From: Kocuria subflava
GTDB lineage: Bacteria > Actinomycetota > Actinomycetes > Actinomycetales > Micrococcaceae
Direction: 5' to 3'
NCBI RefSeq assembly: GCF_012163155.1
Contig: NZ_JAAVUN010000004.1
Coordinates: 69,465-133,464, forward strand
Length of the DNA: 64,000 nt
The notes beneath the pieces were generated by a model. It was not told where the DNA came from, searched no databases, and was given only the letters and a program-made list of their open reading frames with translations. Shown here piece after piece: positions 19,186 through 30,100 of the stretch. The translations under genes and the position numbers were made by a program. How positions within the stretch are numbered: the stretch's first letter is position 1; each line of letters opens with the position of its first letter.

Positions 19186-19191
19186 ACTCTA
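19186..19191 (-). promoter_or_regulatory. -10-like box seven bases before the start of the small membrane protein
   Basis: TAGAGT on the minus strand stands seven bases before the ATG at 19178. With no ribosome-binding site visible, this fits a leaderless transcript. Confidence 0.4.
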
Positions 19192-19236
19192 TGCGGAACC
19201 AGTTCCTGCTCAGGGTCAGCGCTGCATCCGGCTGCG

Positions 19237-19242
19237 TAAACT
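19237..19242 (+). promoter_or_regulatory. -10-like box of purN
   Basis: TAAACT ends seven bases before the purN ATG and no Shine-Dalgarno is visible, which suggests leaderless purN mRNA. Confidence 0.45.
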
Positions 19243-19249
19243 CACCATC

Positions 19250-19816
19250 ATGCGGATCGTTGCCCTTGTCTCAGGTTCCGGAACCACCTTGCAAGCAGTC
19301 CTGGACGCACTGACTGATGGACGGATTCCCGCTCAGGTGGTGGCGGTGGGAGCGGACAAACCCTGCCAAGGCCTGGAGCGTGCCGCACAGGCCGGGGCAC
19401 AGACCTTTGTGGTGGAACCCGCCGCGTACCCGAACCGGTCGGCTTGGAACCGCGGGTTGCAGGCCGCCGTGGCCGAGCATCAGCCCGATCTGGTGCTGCT
19501 GGCTGGATTCATGCGGATCCTGGACGCCGAATTCGTTGCGGCCTTTGCCCCGGACCTGATCAACACGCACCCCGCCCTGCTTCCGTCCTTCCCAGGTGCC
19601 CACGGGGTGCGGGACGCCTTGGCGCACGGGGTCAAGGTCACAGGAGCCACCGTCCACCGGGTGGTCCCGGAGGTGGACGCCGGGGAGATTTTGGCGCAGG
19701 TGGCAGTCCCTGTGCTCAGCGACGACGACGAATCCAGCCTCCATGAACGCATCAAGATGGCGGAGCGGGAACTTTACGTGGAGACGGTGTCCAAGCTGGT
19801 GGCCGCCGTAAACTGA
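19250..19816 (+). CDS. purN: phosphoribosylglycinamide formyltransferase 1
   Basis: Transfers the formyl group of 10-formyl-THF to glycinamide ribonucleotide, the third step of de novo purine synthesis. The 188-aa protein has the N-terminal SGSGTTLQA loop. [16 protein letters not shown] carries the catalytic Asn-x-His, and [15 protein letters not shown] contributes the later His and Asp. The start is the ATG of [11 protein letters not shown]; frames further upstream have no family content. purH follows after 77 bases, so the two purine genes are probably co-transcribed. Confidence 0.95.
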   Translation: MRIVALVSGSGTTLQAVLDALTDGRIPAQVVAVGADKPCQGLERAAQAGAQTFVVEPAAYPNRSAWNRGLQAAVAEHQPDLVLLAGFMRILDAEFVAAFAPDLINTHPALLPSFPGAHGVRDALAHGVKVTGATVHRVVPEVDAGEILAQVAVPVLSDDDESSLHERIKMAERELYVETVSKLVAAVN

Positions 19817-19893
19817 AGCAGCCGCTGCAGATGCACGGCGGCACCAGTCCGGCACCGGCCGACACCCACCTGCAACTTCGGGAGCCAAACCTC

Positions 19894-21513
19894 GTGACCA
19901 ACGCCCAGGATCGTTCGCCCATCAAACGCGCCCTGATTTCCGTCTACGACAAAACTGGATTGGAGGAGCTTGCCACCGGGCTGAACCGGGCCGGGGTGGC
20001 CATTGTGTCCACCGGCTCCACCGCCCAGAAGATCGCCGCCGCAGGTGTCCCCGTGACCGAAGTGGCGGATCTGACCGGTTTCCCCGAGTGCCTGGAAGGC
20101 CGGGTGAAGACCCTGCACCCGCGAGTGCACGCCGGCATTCTGGCGGACCGCCGCAAGCAGGACCATGTCCAGCAGCTTCAGGATCTGGGGGTTGAACCTT
20201 TTGACCTGGTGGTGGTCAACCTCTACCCGTTCGTGGACACCGTGAACTCCGGGGCTGAGCCGGATGCCGTGGTGGAACAGATCGACATCGGCGGTCCGTC
20301 CATGGTTCGCGCGGCCGCCAAGAACCACCCGTCCGTGGCCGTTGTGGTGGAACCCGACCGCTACCCAGAGGTGGTGGATGCTGCCTCCAACGGTGGCTTT
20401 GACCTGGCGGCACGGCGTCGTTTGGCGGCAGCCGCGTTTGCGCACACCGCGGCCTATGACACCGCGGTGGCCACGTGGTGTCAGCAGCAGTTCCCGGAGG
20501 ATTCGCAGCAGGCGACCACACCGTTGACCTTCCCCCCGTACGCCGGTCTGGCTTTTGAGCGGGCTGAATCCCTGCGGTACGGAGAGAACCCCCACCAGGA
20601 GGCTGCCCTCTACGTCGACCATGCCGCAGCACCCGGCATCGCCCAGGCGGAACAACTCCAGGGCAAGGCCATGTCCTACAACAACTACGTGGATGCAGAC
20701 GCTGCCCTGCGCGCGGTCCACGACTTCACGCAACCGGCAGTGGCAGTGGTCAAGCACAACAACCCCTGCGGTCTGGCCGTGGCGGATCCGGGTGCTGCAG
20801 CCGCCGTTGCCAACGCTCATGCCAAGGCACACGCCTGTGATCCTTTGTCCGCCTACGGCGGTGTGATCGCGGTGAACAGCACGGTCACGGCCGCCACCGC
20901 GGAGAGCATCAAACCGATTTTCACTGAGGTTGTGGTGGCACCGGCCTTTGAACCGGAAGCGCTGGAGATCTTCAGCACCAAGAAGAACCTGCGTGTTCTG
21001 CAGCTGCCGGCCTCCTTTGGCCAGGATCCTCTGGAATACCGCCAGATCTCCGGTGGTGCCCTGATGCAGGTCAGTGACCGCGTGCAGGCTCCAGGTGATG
21101 ATCCTGCCAACTGGCAGCTGGTGGCCGGTGAGGCCGCAGATGAGGCCACCTTGGCGGACCTGGCGTTCGCCTGGACCGCGCTGCGCCCGGTGAAGTCCAA
21201 CGCGATCCTGTTGGCCAAGGACGGCGCCACCGTGGGGATCGGCATGGGGCAGGTCAATCGGGTGGACTCCTGCCGCCTGGCCATCGAACGTGCCAACACC
21301 TTGGCCGAGTCCGGTGCTGCACGCGCTGAGGGCTCTGTGGCGGCATCCGATGCCTTCTTCCCGTTTGCAGACGGGTTGAAGGTTCTGCTGGATGCCGGCG
21401 TCAAGGCCGTGGTCCAGCCCGGTGGCTCCATCCGGGACGAGGAAGTCATTGCCGCAGCTCAGGAAGCCGGCGTGACCATGTACTTCACGGGTGCACGCCA
21501 CTTCTTCCACTGA
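19894..21513 (+). CDS. purH: bifunctional AICAR transformylase/IMP cyclohydrolase
   Basis: Catalyses the last two steps of IMP synthesis. The 539-aa protein has an N-terminal cyclohydrolase part ([44 protein letters not shown]) and a C-terminal transformylase part ([50 protein letters not shown]). I start at GTG 19894, which has GGGAG about nine bases upstream and gives a usual family length. An upstream ATG at 19831 would add 21 residues with no conserved content. It follows purN on the same strand. Confidence 0.95.
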   Translation: MTNAQDRSPIKRALISVYDKTGLEELATGLNRAGVAIVSTGSTAQKIAAAGVPVTEVADLTGFPECLEGRVKTLHPRVHAGILADRRKQDHVQQLQDLGVEPFDLVVVNLYPFVDTVNSGAEPDAVVEQIDIGGPSMVRAAAKNHPSVAVVVEPDRYPEVVDAASNGGFDLAARRRLAAAAFAHTAAYDTAVATWCQQQFPEDSQQATTPLTFPPYAGLAFERAESLRYGENPHQEAALYVDHAAAPGIAQAEQLQGKAMSYNNYVDADAALRAVHDFTQPAVAVVKHNNPCGLAVADPGAAAAVANAHAKAHACDPLSAYGGVIAVNSTVTAATAESIKPIFTEVVVAPAFEPEALEIFSTKKNLRVLQLPASFGQDPLEYRQISGGALMQVSDRVQAPGDDPANWQLVAGEAADEATLADLAFAWTALRPVKSNAILLAKDGATVGIGMGQVNRVDSCRLAIERANTLAESGAARAEGSVAASDAFFPFADGLKVLLDAGVKAVVQPGGSIRDEEVIAAAQEAGVTMYFTGARHFFH

Positions 21514-21546
21514 CGGGGGTGGGGGCTCGGCCCGGCGCTGAGCGGA

Positions 21547-23226
21547 TCAGCCCTGCTCGGGCTGGGCCCCCTGCGCCGGGTCGCTGCCGGGATCGTTGGC
21601 GGACAAGGCTTCCACAAAGGCCGCCTGCAGCTCCTCCGGTGTGGTCGCCGGGTGGTAGCTGCCACCGGTGGACTCCGCGATGGCGGTCAGAGCCTCAGCG
21701 TCCGCATTAGGGGAGATGCCCAGAGCAACAATCACCACGGGACGGTTGGGGTCCTGCTCGTTCTGAAGGTCGGCGGTGACTTCCTCCAGGCTCATGGAGT
21801 CACCCTTGTAGACCTCTTGAGCGCCGTCAGAGACCAGCAACACAATGTTGAGCTGGCCGTCCTGGTAGTTCTCCTGCTGGTTGCGGAAGGCTGCCAGTGC
21901 GGTTTCGTACAGGTTGGTCTGACCGCCCTGCTTGTACTGGGCCTGCGCCAGGGCGGACTGCAGGACCTCGCGCTGGGTCTGACCATCCACGCCTTCCTCC
22001 ATGCCGCGGGTGGGCACCAACTCTTCGTAAGGGGTGTCACCGCCCAGGTCATCCGAGAACAGCCACACACCCATGGAGTCTCGGGCCGGGAACAACTGAC
22101 TGCCCAACATCAGGGTCTGGATGGTGGTGTCCCAACGGGACTGACCATTGGCCTCCACCGTGCCCATGGAACCGGAGGCGTCCAAGGCCACCAACGCGTT
22201 CATCGGCGCTGCCTGATTGCGGTAACTCTCCACGATCGTGGTGGCCAGGTCCTCGTTGGGCGCGGGCAGACGGGCGGGGTCCTGCACGGCGGAGTCGTTG
22301 CTGATCTCCCCGTCTGCAGTGCGCAGGTTGTTCTCAGAGAGGGCTTGTTTGCCCTCGTCTGTGCCCAACCACTGGCTGATTTCATCGGCTGCCGTCCGGA
22401 CGGCGTCGTTGCTCTCCAAGGAATCCCCGGAGGCCAAGAGCGGGTAGTCCAGGAAGGAAGTGCCGTCACCGGGTACGGCGGCCGCCAGGTCAGCGCCGTC
22501 GTTCTGTGCCGCGTAGTCCAGGTAGTCGCGCTCGGAGACGATCGCCCGGTCGCCGTCCTGATCAACGGCAGCCAGCATTTCCGGACCGGAGAGAATGGGG
22601 CTGTTCACACCCTGGGTCTGAGCTCGCGGAGTCAGTGCTTCTGCGGCCTGAGTCTGTTCGGCGTCCCCGGCAGTGACTTCCGAGGCCACGCTCAGCAAGG
22701 CCAGGTGAGCGCCGCCGTCGCGGTCCGGATTGCCCATGCGCGTGGACTGATCGGCCACCACATCGGTCCAGGTCCCGTCGGCCTCCACGGAACCTTGACC
22801 CACCACGACGCCAGGGGAGGATGCCAAGGAGTCGGTGTGAACAGACACGGCATCATCCATCAAAGCTGATGGAACGCGGCTGCTGGAGTCCGGAATCCAC
22901 AAGGGCTGGCTGAGTTCTCCGGAGGAGGCGCGCACAGCTGTTTGGGTGCTGGGCTCTGAGGTGATGTCCAGCTGAATGCAGGACTCGCCGTCCACGGGCT
23001 TGTTGGCCAGGACATCGGCCATGGCTTGTTCTGCCACCAAGGAAACCCGCTGGGTGGAATCACAGCTGGACGGGATGGCGTTGGTCTCGGATTCGTTCTG
23101 GGTGACCAGCCACAGACCGCCACCGCCCACCACAATGAAACCAGCGGCTGCCAGGGCCGCCCACCGCAGACCGGTCTTCTTCTTCTCTGCTTCTCGCCAA
23201 GCTCGACGGGTCGGGGCAGCAGCCAT
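21547..23226 (-). CDS. membrane-anchored solute-binding-like protein with VWA domain
   Basis: The 559-aa protein has a short cytoplasmic N-terminus (about 20 residues), one membrane segment (about 21-41) and a large extracytoplasmic part. Residues 50-330 resemble an extracellular solute-binding fold. From about 350 a von Willebrand factor A domain carries a MIDAS motif, DASGSMGTVE, with the DxSxS metal-binding pattern, and later VSDGAQEV. Proteins of this design occur widely in actinobacteria, but no ligand is known to me. The chosen ATG has AAGGA about eight bases upstream; a longer frame to 23301 lacks a clear site. It converges on purH and is divergent from the LacI-family gene. Confidence 0.82.
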   Translation of the reverse strand: MAAAPTRRAWREAEKKKTGLRWAALAAAGFIVVGGGGLWLVTQNESETNAIPSSCDSTQRVSLVAEQAMADVLANKPVDGESCIQLDITSEPSTQTAVRASSGELSQPLWIPDSSSRVPSALMDDAVSVHTDSLASSPGVVVGQGSVEADGTWTDVVADQSTRMGNPDRDGGAHLALLSVASEVTAGDAEQTQAAEALTPRAQTQGVNSPILSGPEMLAAVDQDGDRAIVSERDYLDYAAQNDGADLAAAVPGDGTSFLDYPLLASGDSLESNDAVRTAADEISQWLGTDEGKQALSENNLRTADGEISNDSAVQDPARLPAPNEDLATTIVESYRNQAAPMNALVALDASGSMGTVEANGQSRWDTTIQTLMLGSQLFPARDSMGVWLFSDDLGGDTPYEELVPTRGMEEGVDGQTQREVLQSALAQAQYKQGGQTNLYETALAAFRNQQENYQDGQLNIVLLVSDGAQEVYKGDSMSLEEVTADLQNEQDPNRPVVIVALGISPNADAEALTAIAESTGGSYHPATTPEELQAAFVEALSANDPGSDPAQGAQPEQG

Positions 23227-23597
23227 GGCAGTTTCCTTCAATACGTAGGACCGTAAGCCAGCTACCCGAGGCGTGGGGATTCGTGGCCTTCCCAAAGGCA
23301 TGGTCGTGGACTATCCCGCACAGTCTTGCATCGCACTGTTCATCCCGCCGCATCAACTCCGTCCCCATTCTTGTAGCTGACACCTGGCCAATTCTCATGA
23401 ATTCGCAAGAGAAGTGTGGGTTGCGGGTGCATCTGTCCTCCCATGTGTGGACCACCGTGAACTTCACCACAGGGCTTGTGGGGCCGATTTTGTGGGCTGA
23501 TGTTCGTGCGGCAGGATTCGATGAACGGTCCGTCATCCGGGCGTCGCGCTGGGGCAGCGGGTTGGTCATGTCGGCTCCGGTGCGAGAAACTAGATGG

Positions 23598-24695
23598 GTG
23601 AATCACGACCACAGCACGAATGAGGCGGATCCAGGCGACCAACGGTCGGGGGCAGCGCAGCCACGTCGGAGATCCCGAGGTAGCGCACCCACCATTTACG
23701 ACGTCGCAAAGCTGGCGGGGGTGGCCCCGTCCACCGTTTCGCGTGCTTTCGCCCGCCCAGGTCGAGTTTCTTATGAGACCGCGGAGCGGATTCGGGAAGC
23801 CGCTGATGAACTGGGCTACCGGGCCCGCACCATTTCCCGCAATGCCGATGGCCGCACCGGCAGCCAGATGATTGCACTGGTGGTCACGGACATCTCCAAT
23901 CCCGCGTTCTTCGATCTGATCCGCGGGGCCGAGGAAGCTGCGGCCGAAGCCGGATACACCCTGCTGCTGGCCAACTCGCAGGAATCGGACCGCCGTGAGC
24001 GTGAAGCCCTGGAGCGGGTCTTGCCGTTGGTGGACGGTGTGCTGCTGACCTCCTCCCGGATGTCCGATTCCGCCATCCGGATGACTGCCAAGCAGAAGCC
24101 CACCATCATCATGAACCGCGCGGTCTCCGGGGTGGTTTCCGTGGTCACGGACAATCCCACCGGGACACGCCGGGCCGTGGAACACCTGGCCGCACAGGGC
24201 TGCAAGGACATCACCTATGTGGCCGGGCCGGAAGCCTCCTGGGCGGATGGCATGCGGTGGCGTGCGGTGCGGGAAGCCGGCGTTGAGCACCACCTGCGGA
24301 TCCACCGCATCGGTCCTGCCACGCCCACGGTGGCCGGCGGGCGCGCAGCCGCCCTGGCTTGGTCAGCAAACCGCACCCCCGGTGTGATCTGCTACAACGA
24401 CCTCGTTGCCATGGGTTTTGTGCGCACCGTTCATGAGATGGGACTACAGGTTCCCGACGACGTCGCCGTGATCGGGTACGACAACATCATGTACCTGTCC
24501 TTCCTCAGCCCCAGCATGTCCACCATTGCGGCTCCCATGCATGCGGTGGGGACCACGGCGGCCAAGAACCTTGTGGCCATGATCAAGGGGGCTCTGCCCA
24601 CCTCCAACCGGCCGTTGGTGTTGCCCACCAAGCTGGTGGTGCGTGAGTCCAGTGACATTCGTGGACACTTCGACTCGGTGACCGCCGTCAGCTGA
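23598..24695 (+). CDS. LacI-family transcriptional regulator
   Basis: The 365-aa protein has a basic N-terminal extension of about 33 residues, then the helix-turn-helix IYDVAKLAGVAPSTVSRAF with the hinge helix region, and a periplasmic-binding-protein-like effector domain (MIALVVTDISNPAFFDLIRG, GVICYNDLVAMGF, DVAVIGYDNI). The effector is probably a sugar or sugar derivative, but cannot be specified. The GTG at 23598 has no ribosome-binding site and GAAACT stands six bases upstream, fitting leaderless expression; an ATG at 23569 is the alternative. Its stop overlaps the convergent oxidoreductase gene by eight bases. It is not obviously linked to a sugar operon; the Gfo/Idh gene or the GH65 gene could be targets. 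Confidence 0.88.
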   Translation: MNHDHSTNEADPGDQRSGAAQPRRRSRGSAPTIYDVAKLAGVAPSTVSRAFARPGRVSYETAERIREAADELGYRARTISRNADGRTGSQMIALVVTDISNPAFFDLIRGAEEAAAEAGYTLLLANSQESDRREREALERVLPLVDGVLLTSSRMSDSAIRMTAKQKPTIIMNRAVSGVVSVVTDNPTGTRRAVEHLAAQGCKDITYVAGPEASWADGMRWRAVREAGVEHHLRIHRIGPATPTVAGGRAAALAWSANRTPGVICYNDLVAMGFVRTVHEMGLQVPDDVAVIGYDNIMYLSFLSPSMSTIAAPMHAVGTTAAKNLVAMIKGALPTSNRPLVLPTKLVVRESSDIRGHFDSVTAVS

Positions 24696-25788
24696 TTTGG
24701 GCGCGTACCTGGTCGAAAAATTCGGCTCTGGAGAGGGACAGCGCCCACGGGACGAACGGTGACTCCACCAAGCCTTCCCTGATGCAGCGTGTGGCCTCCC
24801 GCATCTGTGGGACATATCCGGCGCCCACCATGGGGATGGTCTCTGTGACCGGGTCCAAACCTTCGGTCCGGCGCTGCTGGGTCATCCATTCCACCTGCGG
24901 CGGATTGTTCAGCCGTCCCTCCACACGCAACCAACCCTGAGTTCCTGACAGGGTGATGCCTGTGGCCGGAACTCGGCGCAGGGTGGCCGAGAGCTGCGCC
25001 CACCCTTTGGCGCATTGCAGTTGCACGGCAAGGTCGTCATCCACCCCGGTGGGCCCCATGTGCCCGGTGACCGTGTGCGTCTTCACCTCACCGAGCAGGG
25101 CATCTGCGTACAAGAGGGGGTAGACCAGCATGTCCAGGGTGACGCCGCCGCCGTCGCTCGGATTGAACAACCGGTGTGTGGGATCCGGTGTGGCGTGAAA
25201 ACCAATGGCGCCGGTGACGGCACTGACCGTGCCGATGGTGCCCTGCTCCACCAAGTGCATGATTCTGCGGAACCCGGGGGTCATGGCGGTCCACACCGCC
25301 TCCATGAGCAAGACTCCCTGGGCGCGGGCCAGGTCCAACAGGTCACGGACCTGTTCTGCAGATATCGCTAAGGCCTTTTCACACACCACGTGTTTGCCGG
25401 CACGCAGCAACTCAGAGACGTGGTTGTGGTGATGACCGTGCGGTGAGGCCACGTAGACCACCTCCACCTCCGGGTCCTGTGCCAGAGCCTGGAGCCCGGT
25501 GAGCTCTCCAGAATCCTCATCTGAATAGGCCCGCACAAATCCCTGACGGTCTGCGAATTCCTGGGCCCGTGACCGAGACCGGGAGGAGACTGCAACAAGT
25601 CGTGCATCCGGGAGCATGGCTATCTCCGGCACCACCCGTTGGGCAATGGCCCCTGGTCCCACAACACCCCAGCCCAGGGGTGGTGCCCCCGGATGCGTGG
25701 GCTCCAACGGGCGGTCAAGATGGGCGGCATCCAGACCGGCACGGGCAAAATCGGCCAGACAATTCACATCGGCGTCAGGGGCAGTCAT
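24688..25788 (-). CDS. Gfo/Idh/MocA-family oxidoreductase
   Basis: NAD(P)-dependent dehydrogenase of 366 aa. After about 35 extra N-terminal residues comes the Rossmann motif GWGVVGPGAIAQRVV. ASPHGHHHNHV and the family Lys motif GKHVVCEKALA follow near residues 113-140. The C-terminal half (PSDGGGVTLDMLVYPLLYADALLG) forms the substrate sheet. The family acts on sugars, inositols and trans-dihydrodiols; the substrate is unknown. Its 3' end overlaps that of the LacI gene tail to tail by eight bases. It is divergent from the TetR gene, only 56 bases away, so that regulator may control it. Confidence 0.87.
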   Translation of the reverse strand: MTAPDADVNCLADFARAGLDAAHLDRPLEPTHPGAPPLGWGVVGPGAIAQRVVPEIAMLPDARLVAVSSRSRSRAQEFADRQGFVRAYSDEDSGELTGLQALAQDPEVEVVYVASPHGHHHNHVSELLRAGKHVVCEKALAISAEQVRDLLDLARAQGVLLMEAVWTAMTPGFRRIMHLVEQGTIGTVSAVTGAIGFHATPDPTHRLFNPSDGGGVTLDMLVYPLLYADALLGEVKTHTVTGHMGPTGVDDDLAVQLQCAKGWAQLSATLRRVPATGITLSGTQGWLRVEGRLNNPPQVEWMTQQRRTEGLDPVTETIPMVGAGYVPQMREATRCIREGLVESPFVPWALSLSRAEFFDQVRAQIS

Positions 25789-25832
25789 CCCTCAACTGTT
25801 GCACGCCCCGCCCGGGCCTTCCACTGACTGCG

Positions 25833-25838
25833 TAGGAT
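25833..25838 (+). promoter_or_regulatory. -10 box of the TetR gene
   Basis: TAGGAT ends six bases before the ATG at 25845. With no Shine-Dalgarno present, transcription probably starts at the start codon. Confidence 0.45.
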
Positions 25839-25844
25839 TTGTCC

Positions 25845-26438
25845 ATGCCCAAGGTCAGTGAGCAATACCGTCAGAACCGTCGCCGTGCCATGGTGGACGC
25901 TGCCACGGAGTGCTTCCTGGCGGAGGGCTACCGCGGAGCCTCCATGCACGAGGTCATTGCAGCCACTGGGCTCTCCGCCGGTGCGATTTACAACCACTTC
26001 CCGGGAGGCAAGTCGGAGCTGGTACTGGCCTGCGCCACCACAGCATTGGATCAGGTCTTTGAGCTGGCCCAGCAGCGGGTCACCCATCCCTTTGACCCCG
26101 AGCAGTGGCTGGTGGGCGTGCTGGAATCCTTGGCCGCTGAACCCCGCCTGGCACGTCTGCTGCTGATCACCTGGGGTGAGGCCGCTGTGGAGACCCACGT
26201 CCAAGGCGCTCTGGGAGTGCACCTGGAAGCCGTGCGCAGCCTGATCAGTGACCAGTTTGCAGCCTGGGCCGTTGCTGAACTGGGTCTGAGCCAGCAGGAA
26301 GCCACCGACTGGGTGGGCATGTTCTCCCAAGCCGTCCTGTCCGTCATTCACGGTTGGGTGGTGCAGTCCCAACTGCTTCCGGGATTCGCGCATGAGGCTT
26401 ATGTTGAGTACGCCCGCACCATAGCTGCTGTTGGCTGA
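25845..26438 (+). CDS. TetR-family transcriptional regulator
   Basis: The 197-aa protein has a classic TetR DNA-binding domain: AATECFLAEGYRGASMHEV, then AATGLSAGAIYNHFPGGKSEL at residues 40-60. The helical C-terminal ligand domain (to residue 197) identifies no ligand. A TTG at 25839 could add two residues, but the TAGGAT box at 25833-25838 overlaps it. The gene lies between a divergent oxidoreductase gene and, 35 bases downstream, the gamma carbonic anhydrase gene, which has its own strong ribosome-binding site. Confidence 0.88.
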   Translation: MPKVSEQYRQNRRRAMVDAATECFLAEGYRGASMHEVIAATGLSAGAIYNHFPGGKSELVLACATTALDQVFELAQQRVTHPFDPEQWLVGVLESLAAEPRLARLLLITWGEAAVETHVQGALGVHLEAVRSLISDQFAAWAVAELGLSQQEATDWVGMFSQAVLSVIHGWVVQSQLLPGFAHEAYVEYARTIAAVG

Positions 26439-26473
26439 CCCAGACGTTGCCTGATTGCTCAAGGAGGAGCACC

Positions 26474-26995
26474 GTGGAACCCGTGATTGCTGCCTGGGAC
26501 GCAACGTCCCCTCAGATTGCACAGGATGCCTTTGTGGCCCCCAACGCCACCGTGATCGGCGATGTCCACGTGGGGGAGGGCGCGGGGATCTTCTACGGCA
26601 CGGTTCTCAGAGCTGATCGCTCGCCCATTCGCCTGGGTGCCGGTTCCAATCTGCAGGACAACTGCACCGTCCACTCGGATCCAGAGTTTCCCTGCACCAT
26701 CGGCTCGGGAGTCTCCGTGGGGCATGCCGCGGTCTTGCACGGCTGCACGGTGGAGGACAACGTGTTGATCGGCATGTCTGCAACCGTTCTCAACGGTGCC
26801 GTGGTGGGTTCCGGCTCCCTGGTGGCAGCAGGTGCTGTGGTCCTGGAAGGCACGATCATCCCACCCGGTTCACTGGTGGCAGGCATCCCCGCCAAGGTTC
26901 GCCGTGAACTCACGGACCAGGAGCAGCAGAAGGTCACGGCCAACGCCGCAACCTATCTGGAACTCTCTGCACAGCACCGCGACCTCCACCGCTGA
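26474..26995 (+). CDS. gamma carbonic anhydrase-like left-handed beta-helix protein
   Basis: A 173-aa hexapeptide-repeat protein of the gamma carbonic anhydrase (CaiE/PaaY/YrdA) type. Repeats run from about residue 12 to 150. The putative metal ligands are the His residues in CTVHSDPEFP and GHAAVLHGCTVEDN, the usual three-His layout. The GTG start is preceded by AAGGAGG with about seven bases spacing; a frame extended upstream adds only nine residues. It may convert CO2 and bicarbonate, though many members have no proven activity. It is followed by a strong terminator and probably shares a transcript with the TetR gene 35 bases upstream. Confidence 0.88.
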   Translation: MEPVIAAWDATSPQIAQDAFVAPNATVIGDVHVGEGAGIFYGTVLRADRSPIRLGAGSNLQDNCTVHSDPEFPCTIGSGVSVGHAAVLHGCTVEDNVLIGMSATVLNGAVVGSGSLVAAGAVVLEGTIIPPGSLVAGIPAKVRRELTDQEQQKVTANAATYLELSAQHRDLHR

Positions 26996-27018
26996 GTCTC
27001 CACCCACCGCACAGAACA

Positions 27019-27080
27019 ACGACGACGCCCCGGTCCTCCCGCCGCTCGATGGCGTAGGGGGATGACCGGGGCGTCGTCGT
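27019..27080. terminator. bidirectional terminator with CGTCGTCGT tail
   Basis: Arms at 27019-27035 and 27064-27080 pair perfectly over 17 bp (ACGACGACGCCCCGGTC and its complement), and the 28-nt loop can fold further. It separates two convergent genes. In place of a U-tract the right arm runs into GTCGTCGTCGTG. Confidence 0.75.
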
Positions 27081-27105
27081 CGTGAAACGGTCTTGCCGAC
27101 TGAGG

Positions 27106-30100
27106 TCAGCGGTTGCGGATGGAGACCGCGATCTTCTGGCCACCCTTCAGGACGTATTCGGCGCCCTGCATGTGGATGGTCACGGGTTCGGCCCGCTTGG
27201 AGCTGCCCTCCAGTTCCAGGACCTCGTGATCGATGCACACGCGGATGACCTGGCTGCGGTAGAGCACCGTGAAGTTCACGGCATCCAGCTGCCGCGGCAG
27301 GTGCGGGCTGAACTCCAACCAGTCACCGCGCACACGCATGCCGGCGTAGGCACGGGTGACCACGTCCACGGACCCGGCCATGGCACCCATGTGGATGCCT
27401 TCGCCGGTGGTGCCGCCCTGGGTGTCGTCCATGTCCACCACTAGGGCGTCCTGGAAGGAGGCCCAGGACCGGTCCGGTGCCAGCCACGCCAGCACGGCGG
27501 CGTTGACCACCTTGGACAGGGAAGAACCGTGGGAGGAGCGGGCGATGTAGAAGTCCACCGTGCGTTCCACCACGTCGTGATCGATCTGGTAGCCCATGCG
27601 ACCCAGTTCCTCGATCAGGCCCTCCGGGCCCAACAGGTAGACCAACATGATGGTGTCGGCCTGCTTGGCCAGCTTGTAGTTGTTGGTCATGTCGCCCTCG
27701 TTCTCCAACAGGAGATCCAGGCGGCCGATGTTGCGGTACTTCTTCTCGTAGTAGTCCCAGTCCAGCTCGTCCAGGTCGTCATACCCGTCGTACTGGGAAA
27801 TCGTGCCATCGGAGTTGAAGGCGATGGAGAGCTTCTGGGACATCTCCAGCCAACGGGCGGGTTCGTCCTCCGTCACGCCGAACCGGGCCATCAGCTCTTC
27901 TCGTTGGTGATCCACCATGTCGTGGAAGATGTGCGCAGAGTGGCGGAACAGCCATGCCGCCAACACGTTGGTGTAGGCGTTGTCCTTCAGGCCTCCACCG
28001 TGCTGGCCGCGCGGGCCGTCGTGGTACTCATCCGGGCCCATCACACCGTTGATGTGGTAGCGGCCATCGGCTTCGTCGAACTCCGTGAGCGAGGCGAACA
28101 GGCGAGTGATGCCAATGAGCAGCTCGGCACCCTGGCCGGAGAGCCAGTCGATGTCCCCGGTGGTCTCGTAGTAGTGCCACGCGTTGTAGGCAATGGCCAG
28201 ACCCACGTGGAACTGTCGCCAGGAGTTGTCCGGCAGCCACCGCTGTGAGTGGTGGTTGTAGAGCTCCGGCGGGGTCTCCTCACGGCCATCCGAACCCGAC
28301 TGCCACGGGAACGCGGCACCCTTCAGCCCGAACTCCTGTGCCCGGTAGTAGGCCATGGGCAAACGGCGCCACCGGTAGGACAAAAGGGAGCGTGTCACGT
28401 GGGGTTCGTGCAGGGAGATCAGGGGGAGGATGTAGACGTCATCCCAGAAAATGTGCCCGCGGTAGCCCTCACCGTGCAGACCACGTGCCGGCACACCGGC
28501 ATCGCGGGTGGACAGGTGGGGGGCCAGGGTCTGCGCGGTGTGGAACACGTGGGTGCGCAGCGCCAGCTGGGTCAGAAGCTCCTCGGGGGCCTCGTCCGGT
28601 TCCAGGTCGACGTCGTAACGGTCCCACAGGCGCTGCCATGCCAACTCGTGACCGGGCAGCAGGCCCTGGAAACCGCGGGGGCTGCGGTCCAACTGGGACA
28701 GCGCACCGTCACGGGGCGAGCCGATGGCAGCATCGCGGCTGGTGACCACTGCGGTGGTGGTGTCCACCACCACGGGCTCGCCTTGGCGCACACCGATCTG
28801 GTGGCGGCGGAACTCGGTGCCACCGGGGCGGATCTCACGGCGTGCCCGAATGGCGGCACCACCGTGGACCACCGTGCGCTGGGCGGTGGCGATCTGGATC
28901 TGGGACTGGTTGGTGGTCACCAGACCCATGAGGGTCTCGGCCTCATCCGGCAGGGTGGTGGACTCCACCGTGGTCAGGTGGTGGGCGTTGAGCTCCTTGT
29001 ACTCCTTGACGCCGTCGTTGGTCACGGCGGGGTCAATGCCGGTGCGCACGTGGATGCGGCCGTTGAAGTTCAGGGCCGTGATGGTGGTTTCCTGGGCGCC
29101 CAGGTGGCGCAGGCGCAGGGAAACCAGGCGGCGCTGGCACACATGCAGCTGCGGGCGCTCGCCGGATTCCGTGGCGTCCCCGTGAAGATCCGTCAGGGTC
29201 ATGGTGCGGGTCAGCACACCGGTGCGCAGATCCAGCTCGGTGCGCTCCTGGGCGTACTCCAACCCGCCCTCGGACAACCAGGTGCCACCGGAAACCCGCA
29301 GGTCCAGGTGGGTCCAGTTGGGGGCGTTGACCATGGACTCGTGTTCAATGTCGCGCCCGTTGATGTGGCTCACCACGCGGTTGAACACACCGGAGAGGTA
29401 GTTGCCGGGGTAGTGGATGCCATCCGCGGAGCGCTCGGAGTGTGAGCCGCGGACACCCATGTAGCCGTTGGACAAAGTCAGCAGCGACTCACGGCGGGCC
29501 TGGACGGCGGGGTCGAACCCGTCAAAGATCAGCTTCCAAGAGTCCTCGCGGGCAGCACCCAGGTCCAACTCTGCAACGTCGTTGAGCACCATGTGGGCGC
29601 CACCGTTGTAGAGGGCCTGGCGGTCACCGTGGCGGGCAATGCCCACCACCAGCCCGAATCCACCGGCCACACCGGCTTCCACGCCGGCCACGGCGTCCTC
29701 CACCACAACCGCTTGAGCGGGATCCACACCCAGCTCCTGGGCACACAACAGGAACGTGTCCGGGGCGGGCTTGCCGGGCAGGCCCAGCTTGGCAGCCGTG
29801 GCCCCGTCCACGATGTGGTCGAACAGGTGGCTCAGTTCCGCCCGCTCCAAAACGTTTCCGGAGTTGCGGGACGCGGTCACCAGACCCACGGGGACCTTGG
29901 CTTCACGCAGACGCTCGATCAGCTTGACCGTGCCGTCGAACACGCGCACACCCTGCTCCTCCAGGGCTTCCCCGAAGTACGTGTTCTTCAGGGCGGCCTG
30001 GCCCTGAACAGTCCACTCACCGGGGGCGTCGTCGTCCGTGCCCTCCGGCAGCACTGCACCGCGGGAGGCCAGCAGCGTACGGATCCCGTCTTCACGACGC

